Part shown: piece after piece, positions 25,619-35,043 of the stretch
Numbering within the stretch: position 1 is the stretch's first letter
Layout: each line of letters begins with the position of its first letter
Origin: JBDHTQ01 sp039808765
GTDB lineage: Bacteria; Pseudomonadota; Alphaproteobacteria; UBA2400
Assembly (NCBI GenBank): GCA_039808765.1
Contig: JBDHTQ010000002.1
Coordinates: forward strand, 124,001 to 188,000
Direction: 5' to 3'
Length of the DNA: 64,000 bases
Program-made: the position numbers and the translations under genes
The notes under the pieces: generated by a model
Seen by the model: only the letters and a program-made list of their open reading frames with translations
Database searches by the model: none
What the model was told of the DNA's origin: nothing

Positions 25619-26983
25619 ATGCCCATTCAAGTTTTGATGCCTGCATTGTCACCCACAATGACTGAAGGTACGTTAGCGCGCTGGTTGAAAAAAGAGGGCG
25701 ATTCAGTTCGCTCCGGTGATTTGATTGCCGAAATTGAAACCGATAAAGCGACGATGGAAGTTGAAGCCGTCGATGAGGGGGTGCTGGGTAAAATTCTGGT
25801 TCCTGCTGGAACGGCAGGTGTGCTTGTTAACGCGCCCATCGCCATGATTTTAGAGGAAGGTGAAGATGCTTCTATGCTGGCGACTACATCTGCCCTCAAC
25901 ACGCTATCCCCATCAGCTGATGCTTCTAAATCTGCTGCAAAAAATAGTGCTCCTGCTCAACCACAGCAAACGCTTAGCCAGAGGGCAGAAGTAACAGGGG
26001 CTGAGCGCGCAGCGCTTTCTCAAAGCGAAAAAATGGATCATTCGACATCGGATAGGGTTTTTGCTACCCCTCTGGCGCGTCGCTTGGCAGCTGAAAAAGG
26101 TGTGCCACTTAATAGCCTCAAAGGTTCAGGTCCGCGGGGGCGTGTTACCAAAGTTGATGTGTTGAAACATGCCGGTCATAGTGTTTCATCATTATCCATG
26201 GGCGCTGGGGCTGGCACAAGCGCATCATCTGCTGTGTCGTCCAGCGTGTCATCATCAAGTGTTTCAACTGGGGTTTTGTCTCAGTCGTTGGAGAAATTGG
26301 GGCAACGTTTTACCGCCTGTCCCAATAATAATATCAAAAAAGTTACGGCACGCCGCTTGAGTGAATCAAAGCAGATGATTCCGCACTTCTACCTGTCTGT
26401 CGATTGCAAGCTTGATACATTGCTGAACATGCGCAAGAAGATCAATGCTGCCGGTTCGCACAAAGTAAGTGTGAATGATTTTGTCATCAAAGCCGTGGCT
26501 ATGGCACTGAAAGAAGTGCCTGCTGCCAATGCGGCATGGTCAGATGATGCTGTTTTGCAATTCAATGACGTCGATGTTTCCGTCGCGGTTGCAACACCAA
26601 ATGGACTAATCACACCGATCATCAAAAAAGCAGATACAAAAGGGCTCAGCGCTATCTCAAGTGAGATGAAGTCTTTGGCTGAAAAAGCTCGTGACGGTAA
26701 ACTCAAACCCGAAGAATTTATGGGGGGAGGATTTACAATCTCTAACCTTGGCATGTTTGGTGTGAAGCAGTTTTCGGCCATTATTAATCCGCCGCAAAGC
26801 TGTATTCTGGCGGTCGGCGCTGGTGAGCAAGTTCCGGTTGTAGATGATGGAAAAATCGTTATCGCAACCGTTATGAATTGCACGCTTTCTGTTGACCATC
26901 GCTCAGTTGATGGCGCAGTAGGGGCCGAGTTTTTGACTGCCTTCAAGAAGCGCATTGAAGATCCCGCACTCTTGCTTTTATAA
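25619..26983 (+). CDS. pdhC: Dihydrolipoyllysine acetyltransferase (E2 of pyruvate dehydrogenase)
   Basis: A 454-residue E2 with a lipoyl domain (1-80, nearly identical in ETDKATMEVEAVDEG to that of PdhB), an Ala/Ser-rich linker, a peripheral subunit-binding domain (about 140-180; FATPLARRLAAEKGVPL, GPRGRVTKVDV), a Ser/Val-rich second linker and the catalytic domain (about 235-454). The catalytic motif is DHRSVDGAVGAEF near residue 428. It accepts acetyl from E1 and forms acetyl-CoA. Confidence 0.95.
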   Translation: MPIQVLMPALSPTMTEGTLARWLKKEGDSVRSGDLIAEIETDKATMEVEAVDEGVLGKILVPAGTAGVLVNAPIAMILEEGEDASMLATTSALNTLSPSADASKSAAKNSAPAQPQQTLSQRAEVTGAERAALSQSEKMDHSTSDRVFATPLARRLAAEKGVPLNSLKGSGPRGRVTKVDVLKHAGHSVSSLSMGAGAGTSASSAVSSSVSSSSVSTGVLSQSLEKLGQRFTACPNNNIKKVTARRLSESKQMIPHFYLSVDCKLDTLLNMRKKINAAGSHKVSVNDFVIKAVAMALKEVPAANAAWSDDAVLQFNDVDVSVAVATPNGLITPIIKKADTKGLSAISSEMKSLAEKARDGKLKPEEFMGGGFTISNLGMFGVKQFSAIINPPQSCILAVGAGEQVPVVDDGKIVIATVMNCTLSVDHRSVDGAVGAEFLTAFKKRIEDPALLLL

Positions 26984-26997
26984 CAAGGAAAAACTTC

Positions 26998-27345
26998 ATG
27001 GCCCTCAATCTAAAAGACCTGGTGGTGCTTGCGTTGTTGGATAGCGTAGTCGATCGCCCTGTCTCGCTTAAAACGATCGTTGAGGCTGGCGCGCATTGGC
27101 ACGAGCTTAATGGTCGCAGCGATGTTAGAGAGATTATCGCACAGTCGATGCACCAACTCCTGGAAGAGGGTGCGCTTCATGTTCATGAGGATAACGGCAA
27201 GACTGTCCTTGTGGGGGCGGAAGCCGTGATGGTCGTGCAAAAAGCGAAGGCGAATCCTGAGCAATTTGAGACTGTTCAAATTGAGACAACTGATTCAGGC
27301 AAAGCCCTCTACAAAAAGCTCGCGCACACTTACTACAATCAATAG
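26998..27345 (+). CDS. Winged-helix-like protein between pdhC and lpd
   Basis: A 115-residue soluble protein that I do not recognise. The layout suggests a winged helix: a helix (LKDLVVLALLDSVV), a turn (RPVSLKTIVEAG), a longer helix (REIIAQSMHQLLEEGALHV), a short hairpin (DNGKTVLVGAEA) and a C-terminal helix (SGKALYKKLAHTYY). This resembles PadR/ArsR-type regulators or a PCI-like wing. It is 14 bases after pdhC and 10 before lpd, so it is made with the complex. It may be a regulator or an assembly factor; both are inferences. Confidence 0.6.
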   Translation: MALNLKDLVVLALLDSVVDRPVSLKTIVEAGAHWHELNGRSDVREIIAQSMHQLLEEGALHVHEDNGKTVLVGAEAVMVVQKAKANPEQFETVQIETTDSGKALYKKLAHTYYNQ

Positions 27346-27355
27346 GATGAACAGC

Positions 27356-28762
27356 ATGTCTCAAAATACTGAATTTGATGTAATTGTGATTGGTGGGGGG
27401 CCGGGGGGCTATGTCACGGCTATTCGGGCAGCACAGTTAGGGATGAATACCGCACTGGTGGAAGCAACTCATCTTGGGGGTATTTGCTTGAACTGGGGAT
27501 GCATTCCTACCAAGGCACTGCTGCGTTCGGCCGAAGTTTATCGTCAAATGCAGCATGCGGATGCATACGGGTTGAGCGTGGAAAAAGTCCATTTTGACCT
27601 GAAAAAAATTGTCGAGCGTTCGCGTGGTGTGTCAAAGCAACTGACCATGGGTGTGAAGCATCTTTTGAAGAAAAATAAAGTGACCGTCTTTGACGGATAC
27701 GCGCGGTTGCAAGGCAAAGGAGCTCTTACTGTTGAAGGTGCTGATAAAAAGGTAACCGCCACGCTCAAGGGAAAACACATTATTCTTGCGACAGGTGCGC
27801 GTGCACGTACGCTTCCCGGCATTGAGCCAGACGGCAAGTTGGTTTGGACATATAAAGAAGCGCTGGTGCCTGATGCATTACCAAAATCACTGCTCGTTAT
27901 TGGTTCGGGCGCAATCGGCATTGAGTTCGCAAGTTTCTATCACACGTTCGGTAGCAATGTGACGGTTGTTGAGGTCATGGACCGGATTATGCCCGTTGAA
28001 GATGAGGAAATTTCAGCTTTTGCGCGTAAATCGCTGGAAAAACAGGGATTGTCGATTTTGACAGGCGCAAAGGTTATCAAACTTGAAAAAGCAAAAAATT
28101 CTGTTACTGCGACCATTGAAGTAAATGGTAAAACACAAACCTTAACCGTTGATCGTGTCATTTCAGCGGTGGGAATTACCGGTAATATTGAAAACATTGG
28201 ATTAGAAAAAACAGCGGTTCAGGTTGATCGCGGGCATATTGTGGTCAATGAATGGTGTCAAACAAAAGAGCCAGGATTATATGCCATTGGTGATGTGGCA
28301 GGGGCTCCATGGCTTGCTCATAAAGCGAGCCATGAAGGGGTGATGTGCATCGAAAAAATTGCAGGGTTGAAAGATGTTCATCCTCTTGATGTGACTAAAA
28401 TTCCTGGCTGTACTTACTGCCACCCTCAAGTTGCATCCGTTGGCTTGACCGAGGCCAAGGCCAAGGCAGCAGGATATGATGTAAAAGTTGGTCGTTTTCC
28501 ATTTATTGGAAATGGTAAGGCCATCGCTTTAGGCGAACCGGAAGGTTTGGTTAAAACGGTATTTGATGCTAAAACCGGCGAGCTTTTAGGTGCACACATG
28601 GTGGGGGCTGAAGTAACGGAGTTGATTCAGGGTTTTGGAATTGCAAAAACACTTGAAACGACGGAAGCCGATCTCATGCACACTGTTTTCCCGCATCCCA
28701 CGCTCTCCGAGATGATGCATGAATCAGTTTTAGATGCTTACAAGCGCGCAATACATATGTAA
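27356..28762 (+). CDS. lpd: Dihydrolipoyl dehydrogenase (E3)
   Basis: A 468-residue FAD enzyme that reoxidises the lipoyl arm. The FAD motif is VIVIGGGPGGYVTAIRAAQ, the redox disulfide GGICLNWGCIPTKAL (about 40-55), and the NAD motif LLVIGSGAIGIEFASF. The C-terminal HPTLSEMMHESVLDAY supplies the active-site His-Glu. I start it at MSQNTEF (27356), preceded by AGGA, because the upstream frame overlaps the previous gene. It ends the pdh cluster. Confidence 0.95.
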   Translation: MSQNTEFDVIVIGGGPGGYVTAIRAAQLGMNTALVEATHLGGICLNWGCIPTKALLRSAEVYRQMQHADAYGLSVEKVHFDLKKIVERSRGVSKQLTMGVKHLLKKNKVTVFDGYARLQGKGALTVEGADKKVTATLKGKHIILATGARARTLPGIEPDGKLVWTYKEALVPDALPKSLLVIGSGAIGIEFASFYHTFGSNVTVVEVMDRIMPVEDEEISAFARKSLEKQGLSILTGAKVIKLEKAKNSVTATIEVNGKTQTLTVDRVISAVGITGNIENIGLEKTAVQVDRGHIVVNEWCQTKEPGLYAIGDVAGAPWLAHKASHEGVMCIEKIAGLKDVHPLDVTKIPGCTYCHPQVASVGLTEAKAKAAGYDVKVGRFPFIGNGKAIALGEPEGLVKTVFDAKTGELLGAHMVGAEVTELIQGFGIAKTLETTEADLMHTVFPHPTLSEMMHESVLDAYKRAIHM

Positions 28763-28907
28763 AATTTTGCTGTATTTTAATGAAATGCAGTTTTGAGTGC
28801 TGCTTTTTATCTTAAAATGCTTGATGTGCACATTTCTCTTTTAGTAGGTTGTGAGCTATTGCACATTGGTGCCGATAGGGGCATATGTTTTTTGCAGGGC
28901 AATTTAA

Positions 28908-29813
28908 ATGCAGCGACACATTTTAGCAGGACGTCATGCAAGTGGAATTGCTCGCCTGATGGGGATTGGTCAGTGCGAGCAAGTTGAAATTTTTTTAGAC
29001 CCAGAACGTAATTCATTAAGGATTACAGCCGCATCTGATCAAACACAGGCAATTTATCGGGAGGCTCTGCTTATCATCCCGAATATTGGTCCTTTTCAAC
29101 ATAAAATGTATAGTTATATACGCACGACAGTAGCCAAATTTAATTTTTCTGGGTTATTTAGTAGTGAAATGGGTGATCGTTATGTGCTTAGTGAAATCAC
29201 CGATCTAGCTGATATGGAAACAGGCTACGTCCACCAACAAGCAATGATCGACAGTAAAGTTGTTAATGAGAAAACAATTAAAATTTCACTCACTAAAGAA
29301 CATGACGGAATCCCACTTATTCAAAGCGTTGAAGCAATACGTGAATTAATCCATGAGATTCTTCCTGCTACAGTTGATTTAAAACAGGATAAAAAGCAGT
29401 CCGTACACACACTTAATCACAATCAATTAAAAGAATGTGCCTTGATTTTAAAAGCGTCTCCTTTTATTGCGGGGACACTTGCCTTGTGCAGTGATAGTAG
29501 TGGGTATATATTAATTTTAAATGGTATTGATAGTGAATGTCGTGTGAGTAATACGCCTTACGATATTGAGTGTGCGTTTAAAATTAGCCAATTGATTAAG
29601 GAAAACGGGCGTGTAATGGAAGAGTTCACGCGGTGTCTTACGCCCAGAGATAAAGCTGGTCATCATGGGTTTTTAATTGATCATTGGTATGCTAAAGGAA
29701 AAGAAAGAATACGGTTGCCTGTCTGTAATTCAGTGCATGATGAACAGCGTGTGGCAACAGGGATGGCGATTACACGTTCCAGAATTAATAATATCGTTAG
29801 AAGCTTTTCATGA
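28908..29813 (+). CDS. Unknown 301-residue protein
   Basis: A soluble protein without signal peptide or membrane segments and no family I recognise. It has mixed alpha/beta character; the middle and C-terminal parts contain possible repeated strand-helix elements (FIAGTLALCSDSSGYILIL, VHDEQRVATGMAITRSRI). It stands alone between lpd and the next unknown gene, both AT-richer than the pdh genes. Confidence 0.5.
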   Translation: MQRHILAGRHASGIARLMGIGQCEQVEIFLDPERNSLRITAASDQTQAIYREALLIIPNIGPFQHKMYSYIRTTVAKFNFSGLFSSEMGDRYVLSEITDLADMETGYVHQQAMIDSKVVNEKTIKISLTKEHDGIPLIQSVEAIRELIHEILPATVDLKQDKKQSVHTLNHNQLKECALILKASPFIAGTLALCSDSSGYILILNGIDSECRVSNTPYDIECAFKISQLIKENGRVMEEFTRCLTPRDKAGHHGFLIDHWYAKGKERIRLPVCNSVHDEQRVATGMAITRSRINNIVRSFS

Positions 29814-30050
29814 TATCAATGTACGCCATAAAAATTTAAATCACACTTCATGATTGTTATTGAATTTGCGGAGCAAAAAATAGGATATTATGATGCACAA
29901 TTGACTTGCGCGAGGACCTTTCGTAAGTGGGGTGGCCAAATATGCTGATGTGGCAGATAATGTTGGTCAGGCCACTTTCAGGCATGTTAGCAACAGGGAA
30001 GATATTCGTTTTGGAAATTTATTTCATCCATAGAGTGTGGGGGTAAAATC

Positions 30051-30536
30051 ATGTCTATTGAACCCTCTTCAACGCCTCAATCACAGAATGGCCCGGTTAT
30101 CAGGCTTGATCCACAGCAACTGATTCTTGCTTCTCTTGCTTTTGGTCTTCCACCTATGAGCGTGATTTCAGGTGTTTTTCGTAGGAAAAAAAATGGCTCT
30201 TTTGAGATCGACATGAGTTTAACTGATGGTCACTTTCGCTACTTTGAACGGCCGAATTTAACGTCAGAGCACCTTGGTGATTTACATATTAATAGATTTG
30301 AAATTGTTGTCAGTCAATCAAATTTGCACCTTCAAGACGGTGTAGCAACCAGGGAAAGCGTGACCCGTGTTCGATCAGGTCCTCAAACCCAGTGGATGCT
30401 GGTGGTGAGTGCGCCAAGCTGTGGTACGTCGAATCCATATTTTTCATCTATTCCGATGCATGACGTTCCACAGTTTGAGAACCGTATGAGGCGTGTGCAT
30501 AGAGATGTACATTCGTACTTCGGCCATATGATTTAA
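30051..30536 (+). CDS. Unknown 161-residue protein
   Basis: A soluble protein with a GGGGGT ribosome binding site; no recognised family. It is rich in beta-strand-like segments (SFEIDMSLTDGHFRYF, INRFEIVVSQSNLHLQDG). The 237 bases before it hold no convincing gene. Confidence 0.5.
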   Translation: MSIEPSSTPQSQNGPVIRLDPQQLILASLAFGLPPMSVISGVFRRKKNGSFEIDMSLTDGHFRYFERPNLTSEHLGDLHINRFEIVVSQSNLHLQDGVATRESVTRVRSGPQTQWMLVVSAPSCGTSNPYFSSIPMHDVPQFENRMRRVHRDVHSYFGHMI

Positions 30537-30605
30537 TGTGTACAATGTTTTTGGATATTCATTTTATCGTGGACGTTTGCTGCATAAACGTTCATAAATA
30601 ACATC

Positions 30606-31595
30606 ATGTCACAGTCTAAAACTTCATCTTTTGGTGCAGGCAGCTCTACTCTTGACGCTGCACGCCAGCGTCACCCTGAAAAAGCGCATCGGCAAGATAA
30701 TCCGGTTAAATTGCCGAAGCCTGAATGGATCCGCGTAAAGGCTCCCACGTCGGCAGGGTACCACGAAACACTTTCCCTCGTTCGCGAGCATAAGCTCATT
30801 ACTGTGTGTGAAGAGGCAGCTTGCCCAAATATTGGTGAGTGCTGGCAAAAGAGCCATGCCACATTCATGATTTTAGGAGCGACATGCACGCGCTCATGTG
30901 CGTTTTGCAATGTTGCAACCGGCAAACCCGATGCACTTGATGCCGATGAGCCACGCCGGGTGGGAGAGGCGACACGTAAATTAAAATTAAGCCATGTGGT
31001 GATTACCTCGGTTGATCGTGATGACTTGCCTGATGGTGGTGCGCAGCACTTTGTCGATACCATTGAGGCTATCCGTAAAGAGGCACCGCACACGACGATT
31101 GAAATTTTAACACCTGATTTTCAGCGAAAAGAAGGGGCAGCTCAACGTATTGCTGCCGCTAAACCTGATGTATTCAATCACAATCTTGAAACCGTACCAC
31201 GACTTTACCCGACCATACGTCCTGGGGCGCGATATTTTACATCGCTCGAGCTTTTAAAAGACATCAAGCGATATGACCCAACCCTATTTACAAAATCAGG
31301 CATTATGGTCGGTTTGGGCGAAACTAAAGAAGAAGTCCTTCAGGTGATGGATGATCTGCGTGCAGCAGATGTTGATTTTCTTACGATTGGTCAATACCTT
31401 CAGCCAACGATTAAACATGCCCCTGTCGAACGGTTTGTAACACCAGAAGAGTTTGAGTTGTACAGCTCAATGGCACGCGGTAAGGGCTTTTTGATGGTTT
31501 CGTCATCGGCGCTCACACGTTCATCTTACTTTGCGGGGGAGGACTATCGCAAACTCAAGGCTGCACGAGATGCGCAGTACGCGCGTGCTTCTTAA
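30606..31595 (+). CDS. lipA: Lipoyl synthase
   Basis: A 329-residue radical-SAM enzyme that inserts two sulfurs into octanoyl groups on lipoyl domains. The auxiliary-cluster cysteines are in CEEAACPNIGEC (about 72-83), the radical-SAM cluster is in CTRSCAFC (about 98-105), and the C-terminal RSSYFAGED supplies the conserved serine ligand of the auxiliary cluster. An N-terminal extension of about 30 residues is polar. Proximity to the pdh operon, whose lipoyl domains it matures, is functionally coherent. Confidence 0.95.
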   Translation: MSQSKTSSFGAGSSTLDAARQRHPEKAHRQDNPVKLPKPEWIRVKAPTSAGYHETLSLVREHKLITVCEEAACPNIGECWQKSHATFMILGATCTRSCAFCNVATGKPDALDADEPRRVGEATRKLKLSHVVITSVDRDDLPDGGAQHFVDTIEAIRKEAPHTTIEILTPDFQRKEGAAQRIAAAKPDVFNHNLETVPRLYPTIRPGARYFTSLELLKDIKRYDPTLFTKSGIMVGLGETKEEVLQVMDDLRAADVDFLTIGQYLQPTIKHAPVERFVTPEEFELYSSMARGKGFLMVSSSALTRSSYFAGEDYRKLKAARDAQYARAS

Positions 31596-31635
31596 CTGAC
31601 GAACCTCGATTTGCGCGATAGAAAGCTTTTGCATT

Positions 31636-32070
31636 GTGCCCACTCACGCTGAACGACGGGTTGTTCCTTATACAGCCGAGCAAATGTACCAGCTTGTTGC
31701 GGATATTGAAAAGTATCCGCAATTTCTACCATGGTGTCTAGGGGTGAGGCCTTTAAAGCGTGTGGAGAATGTGATTGAGGCCGAGATGACAATTGGCTTC
31801 AAGTCCTTACGTGAAAGTTTTAAAACACGCGTTACGCTTGCCGAGCCTGAGACTGTTAAAGTTGAATATTTAAGTGGCCCCTTTCAGTATCTCAATAATG
31901 AATGGCATTTTGAAACAGTTGGACAATCCTGCGCGATCAATTTTTTTATTGATTTCGAGTTTAAATCAAAAATCCTCAAAATGTTAATAGGCCCTATTTT
32001 TAATGAAGCCGTAAAAATTATGGTGCGCGCTTTTGAAAAGCGCGCAGCTTACCTTTATACCGCAAAATAA
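31636..32070 (+). CDS. ratA: COQ10/RatA-type START-domain protein
   Basis: A 144-residue protein with a GTG start and the typical beginning VPYTAEQMYQLVADIEKYPQFLPWC, followed by the beta-grip core GPFQYLNNEWHFE and IDFEFKSKILKMLIG. Family members bind polyketides such as ubiquinone or associate with the ribosome as RatA. In alphaproteobacteria the gene commonly follows lipA, as here. Confidence 0.85.
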   Translation: MPTHAERRVVPYTAEQMYQLVADIEKYPQFLPWCLGVRPLKRVENVIEAEMTIGFKSLRESFKTRVTLAEPETVKVEYLSGPFQYLNNEWHFETVGQSCAINFFIDFEFKSKILKMLIGPIFNEAVKIMVRAFEKRAAYLYTAK

Positions 32071-32092
32071 AATCGCAATTGCGAGACATTTA

Positions 32093-32126
32093 AAGTGCAT
32101 TCCCTTTTAAAGAATGCACTTTTTTC
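32093..32126. terminator. Bidirectional terminator
   Basis: AAGTGCATTC and GAATGCACTT form a 10-bp stem with a T-run on the plus side and A/T-rich flanks; it lies between ratA (plus) and the TadG-like gene (minus). Confidence 0.85.
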
Positions 32127-33461
32127 TCATCGGATTAAGCGCAGCGATTTCAAATCTGATCCAATAGACTGAAATGCGCTATTCAATGTGGTGCCATCCG
32201 GGGCAACAAAGAAGTAACCTGTGGTGGCGCAAGCTTTCAGGAAATCAATCACAGTTGTGTTTGTGGCCACCTCATTTGTGAACGCAACGGTGTAAATGCG
32301 AATACCATTTTCCTTTATCCGCGTACATGTTTGCAGCGAGCGGGCTTCAATCCAGTCTCGCGCTTCATGATCATTGGGGTCGGTGATGTCATCATCAGGC
32401 ACTGCTGCAGGTGAGTAAGACCAACTCAAATGATTATCTTCACCATCTGTCATCAGGATAAGCGCTTTGATGCTTGATGTGTCTGTGTAGTCCAAGGGGC
32501 GGGTACTGGGTACACCATTCCAAATATTTCGCCATTTGGGCGACAGAGTCATCCAGCCCCAAAACAACCCAACCGTGCTATTTGTCCAGCCACGCGCGAT
32601 TAGAATGTTTATTTTATCCAGCAATTCACTTTGACTGGATGAGAGTGGTTTAATCGTGTTAATACGGTTATCCTCGGCAGTGTAAGGGTCATAACCATAC
32701 GGGGAATAACGGAATTTTGAAACCAGAGGTGATTTGTCATTTAAGTCGTCACCGCCATTGCGCATGTAAAGCGCACCGTACCACCATGGTGGCAGCACTG
32801 ATGTTGTGGACGTTGGGGCGGGTGACACAAGCCAACTGGTGTAGCTCAGTCCTGGATAGGTCTGACTATTCCACGGAACAATGCTGATATATACTTTATT
32901 GGCAGGCATATCCGTGAAAAGAAAACTGATGAGATTTGTTGCCGCTGTTTTGAGGAGGGAAAGGCGGCTTGGAGTGCATGTCGCGCAACCACTTATATCT
33001 TCATTCATTGAACCAGACATATCCAAAGCCATTGCCAGCTCAATCCCCTTATCTTCATCATTACGTCTAACCTGAGCTGTGGCCGAAATGGGGACTGATT
33101 TAAATCCCAATACACCCATCAACAAAGTGGGCATTTTCGCCGTCATGTGAAGGGTAAGCATACCGGTGGAGGTGTTGCTGTCAATCTGGACATCAGCTGA
33201 CGTGATGTTCGTTTGATATCGAAAGTTCTTCACGTTGTTATCAAAATAAGAGCGAATGACTGTGTTCCGGTCGACTTGCGTAGAATAAAAAACGCGTCCC
33301 CCCGCCAGTGCAGCCGAATCAAGCGCTTGTTGAATTTGTCCACGAATGGTGAAAGCACGGGCCGAATCAATTGCCAAGCCCACGACTCCAATCAAAGGAA
33401 TCATCAAAATGCCGAAAAGAATGGCAAAGCTCCCGCGCTCATCATGGAAAAAACTCTTCAT
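32127..33461 (-). CDS. TadG-like pilus protein with von Willebrand factor A domain
   Basis: A 444-residue membrane-anchored protein. The N-terminus is TadE/TadG-like (ERGSFAILFGILMIPLIGVV and QIQQALDSAALAGGR), followed by a large extracytoplasmic region with a von Willebrand A domain beginning LAMALDMSGSMNED, a metal-ion-dependent adhesion site (DxSxS) near residue 145. Later MTDGEDNHLSW completes it. Such proteins take part in Flp/Tad pilus assembly or adhesion. No other tad genes are nearby. The ATG at 33461 has GGAGG upstream and replaces a longer frame. Confidence 0.85.
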   Translation of the reverse strand: MKSFFHDERGSFAILFGILMIPLIGVVGLAIDSARAFTIRGQIQQALDSAALAGGRVFYSTQVDRNTVIRSYFDNNVKNFRYQTNITSADVQIDSNTSTGMLTLHMTAKMPTLLMGVLGFKSVPISATAQVRRNDEDKGIELAMALDMSGSMNEDISGCATCTPSRLSLLKTAATNLISFLFTDMPANKVYISIVPWNSQTYPGLSYTSWLVSPAPTSTTSVLPPWWYGALYMRNGGDDLNDKSPLVSKFRYSPYGYDPYTAEDNRINTIKPLSSSQSELLDKINILIARGWTNSTVGLFWGWMTLSPKWRNIWNGVPSTRPLDYTDTSSIKALILMTDGEDNHLSWSYSPAAVPDDDITDPNDHEARDWIEARSLQTCTRIKENGIRIYTVAFTNEVATNTTVIDFLKACATTGYFFVAPDGTTLNSAFQSIGSDLKSLRLIR

Positions 33462-33675
33462 GCTTTCCCTCCTTTTCAAAATATAGGGCGGCACAGTATA
33501 AAGTCGATGCTGAATAATCCTATGATTTGAGTAAACAGTACACTTATTTTTTAATTAAATCCAGTGTGCTGAATTTTCTACATTGTTGTGATCGAGAAGT
33601 AGGGTTGGTTTTTCTCTCTTCAAGCGTTGATTGAGAGGGAAGGCTCAACTGCAAATGCTAACAGTGTCAAGAAAT
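33462..33675. other. Intergenic region
   Basis: Promoter region of the TadG-like gene (minus). I see no RNA gene or repeat in it. Confidence 0.4.
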
Positions 33676-34248
33676 TTACGGCAAAGAAATATTGGTTTTG
33701 CGTTGGTTTTGGATGATCTCAAGGCATTTTCCCTCGGCAAAGCGGGGGGCTGTGTAGGCCGATGCCGACACATCCTCGCGGGTGGAGGGGATTTGTGGAG
33801 AAGCCACGAGTCGCATTTCTGTATATTCCACAGTGACCGGCTTTAAATCTTCATAGAAGTAGAGGTCAACAACACAAAAGTTATTTTTGTATTGCCATAG
33901 TTCGGCGGGTGGTTCTTTGCGGATATAGGCTGGTTTTCCCAATAGAAAGTTAACCTGCCTTTGACTTAAGCCATTAAATTCGCTTATTTCTCGCGGTGCT
34001 ACAGGCAGTAAATCACCCTCGGTAATGGTCCATTCAGGAAGAATATGATAATTGATGCTGTTAAAAAAAGCCGACCCAAATAACAACGCGATGCTTAAAA
34101 TAACCAACCCCAGCGTAGCAAAAAAGTGTGCTGTGGGATATTCCATCCACTGAGTAGAAATAAAAAAAGGCGACGCAGAAAACTTCCGCATCGCCCCTTT
34201 AAAGCGGGTCGGCAGTGTTAGATCAATGAGCGCATCAACCTTCAGCAC
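33676..34248 (-). CDS. Membrane-anchored BamE/SmpA-like protein
   Basis: A 190-residue protein with a GTG start overlapping the end of the bactofilin gene by 14 bases. One membrane segment lies at about 43-63 (FFATLGLVILSIALLFGSAF). The following GLSQRQVNFLLGKPAYIRKE, then ELWQYKNNFCVVDLYFYED, has the pattern of the small BamE/SmpA fold (xGxxxxxVxxLLGxPxxxxxxxxxWxY). There is no lipobox, so it is not a canonical BamE. Because of the coupling it may work with the bactofilin in the cell envelope. Confidence 0.6.
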   Translation of the reverse strand: MLKVDALIDLTLPTRFKGAMRKFSASPFFISTQWMEYPTAHFFATLGLVILSIALLFGSAFFNSINYHILPEWTITEGDLLPVAPREISEFNGLSQRQVNFLLGKPAYIRKEPPAELWQYKNNFCVVDLYFYEDLKPVTVEYTEMRLVASPQIPSTREDVSASAYTAPRFAEGKCLEIIQNQRKTNISLP

Positions 34249-34975
34249 TCGCCAGGGCTCGTGCTGGTGAAGACGAATCAGAGCCGTCTGCCTTCGAGGT
34301 TGTCTTCTTGGTAGCGTTTAATACCTTCAGCTCGCCAACGAGGTGACCACCGGCTTCAACCTCCAGCTCGCCATAGCTGACGGTACCAGAAATATTGCCT
34401 GTCGAGCGTAAGCGGAGACGGCCACGAACAACCAACGTGCCTTCAAATTTTCCACCAATATCTGCCTCTTCAATTTCAGCAGAACCGTTAAAGAAACCGT
34501 CTTGCGAAATCTCAAGGATTTTACCATCAGAAAGTGTTGCGTTGATGTTGCCTTCAACAACCAGCACGTCACATGTCGAGATGTCACCATTGAGTGTGAT
34601 TTCACGACCGACAGTGAGTTTGCGTAAACCTGAATGATCGGCGTATTGTGAAGATGAGTTGTGACCCATCCCCGCATCCGTCGGCATACCGATACGGCGC
34701 GCCGTAACACCAGGGATGCCAACAAAACGGTCAACAGCACCTTTATTGATTGGCTGTTGTTGTCCCATGCCTTGAGGTGCTGCCATGGGGCGCGCTTGCA
34801 TAGAGGGGGCTGTGGCCTGTGTTTGTGCGGGAGTCGCGAGGGGATTTGCCTGTGTCATCGTGCGTAACGGAAGCTCCGTATTAGGGGTGGGTGGGGAAGA
34901 TAATGTTGGTGAAGTCTGTTGATTGGAAACATTTTGTGTGCCGCTGGTGGGTTGCGATGAACTACGTCGAAACAT
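34235..34975 (-). CDS. Bactofilin
   Basis: A 246-residue cytoskeletal protein: a low-complexity, Pro/Gln/Thr-rich N-terminus (about 1-110) followed by the bactofilin beta-helix (about 120-225), with LTVGREITLNGDIST, VVEGNINATLSDGKILEISQ and GTLVVRGRLRLRSTGNISG. Bactofilins form filaments that organise cell-wall enzymes or stalk and surface structures. The ATG at 34975 follows GAGAGG. The translationally coupled BamE-like gene is probably its partner. Confidence 0.9.
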   Translation of the reverse strand: MFRRSSSQPTSGTQNVSNQQTSPTLSSPPTPNTELPLRTMTQANPLATPAQTQATAPSMQARPMAAPQGMGQQQPINKGAVDRFVGIPGVTARRIGMPTDAGMGHNSSSQYADHSGLRKLTVGREITLNGDISTCDVLVVEGNINATLSDGKILEISQDGFFNGSAEIEEADIGGKFEGTLVVRGRLRLRSTGNISGTVSYGELEVEAGGHLVGELKVLNATKKTTSKADGSDSSSPARALASAEG

Positions 34976-35043
34976 TGCTATTGCCTCTCTGTGAAAAACA
35001 AAAACTAAGCTGCCTTTCGGCACATTCCTTGGGGTAGCACGTC

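Noticed and set aside
29941..30050. Short open frame before the 161-residue gene
   Set aside because: Low complexity, no ribosome binding site and composition like intergenic DNA.
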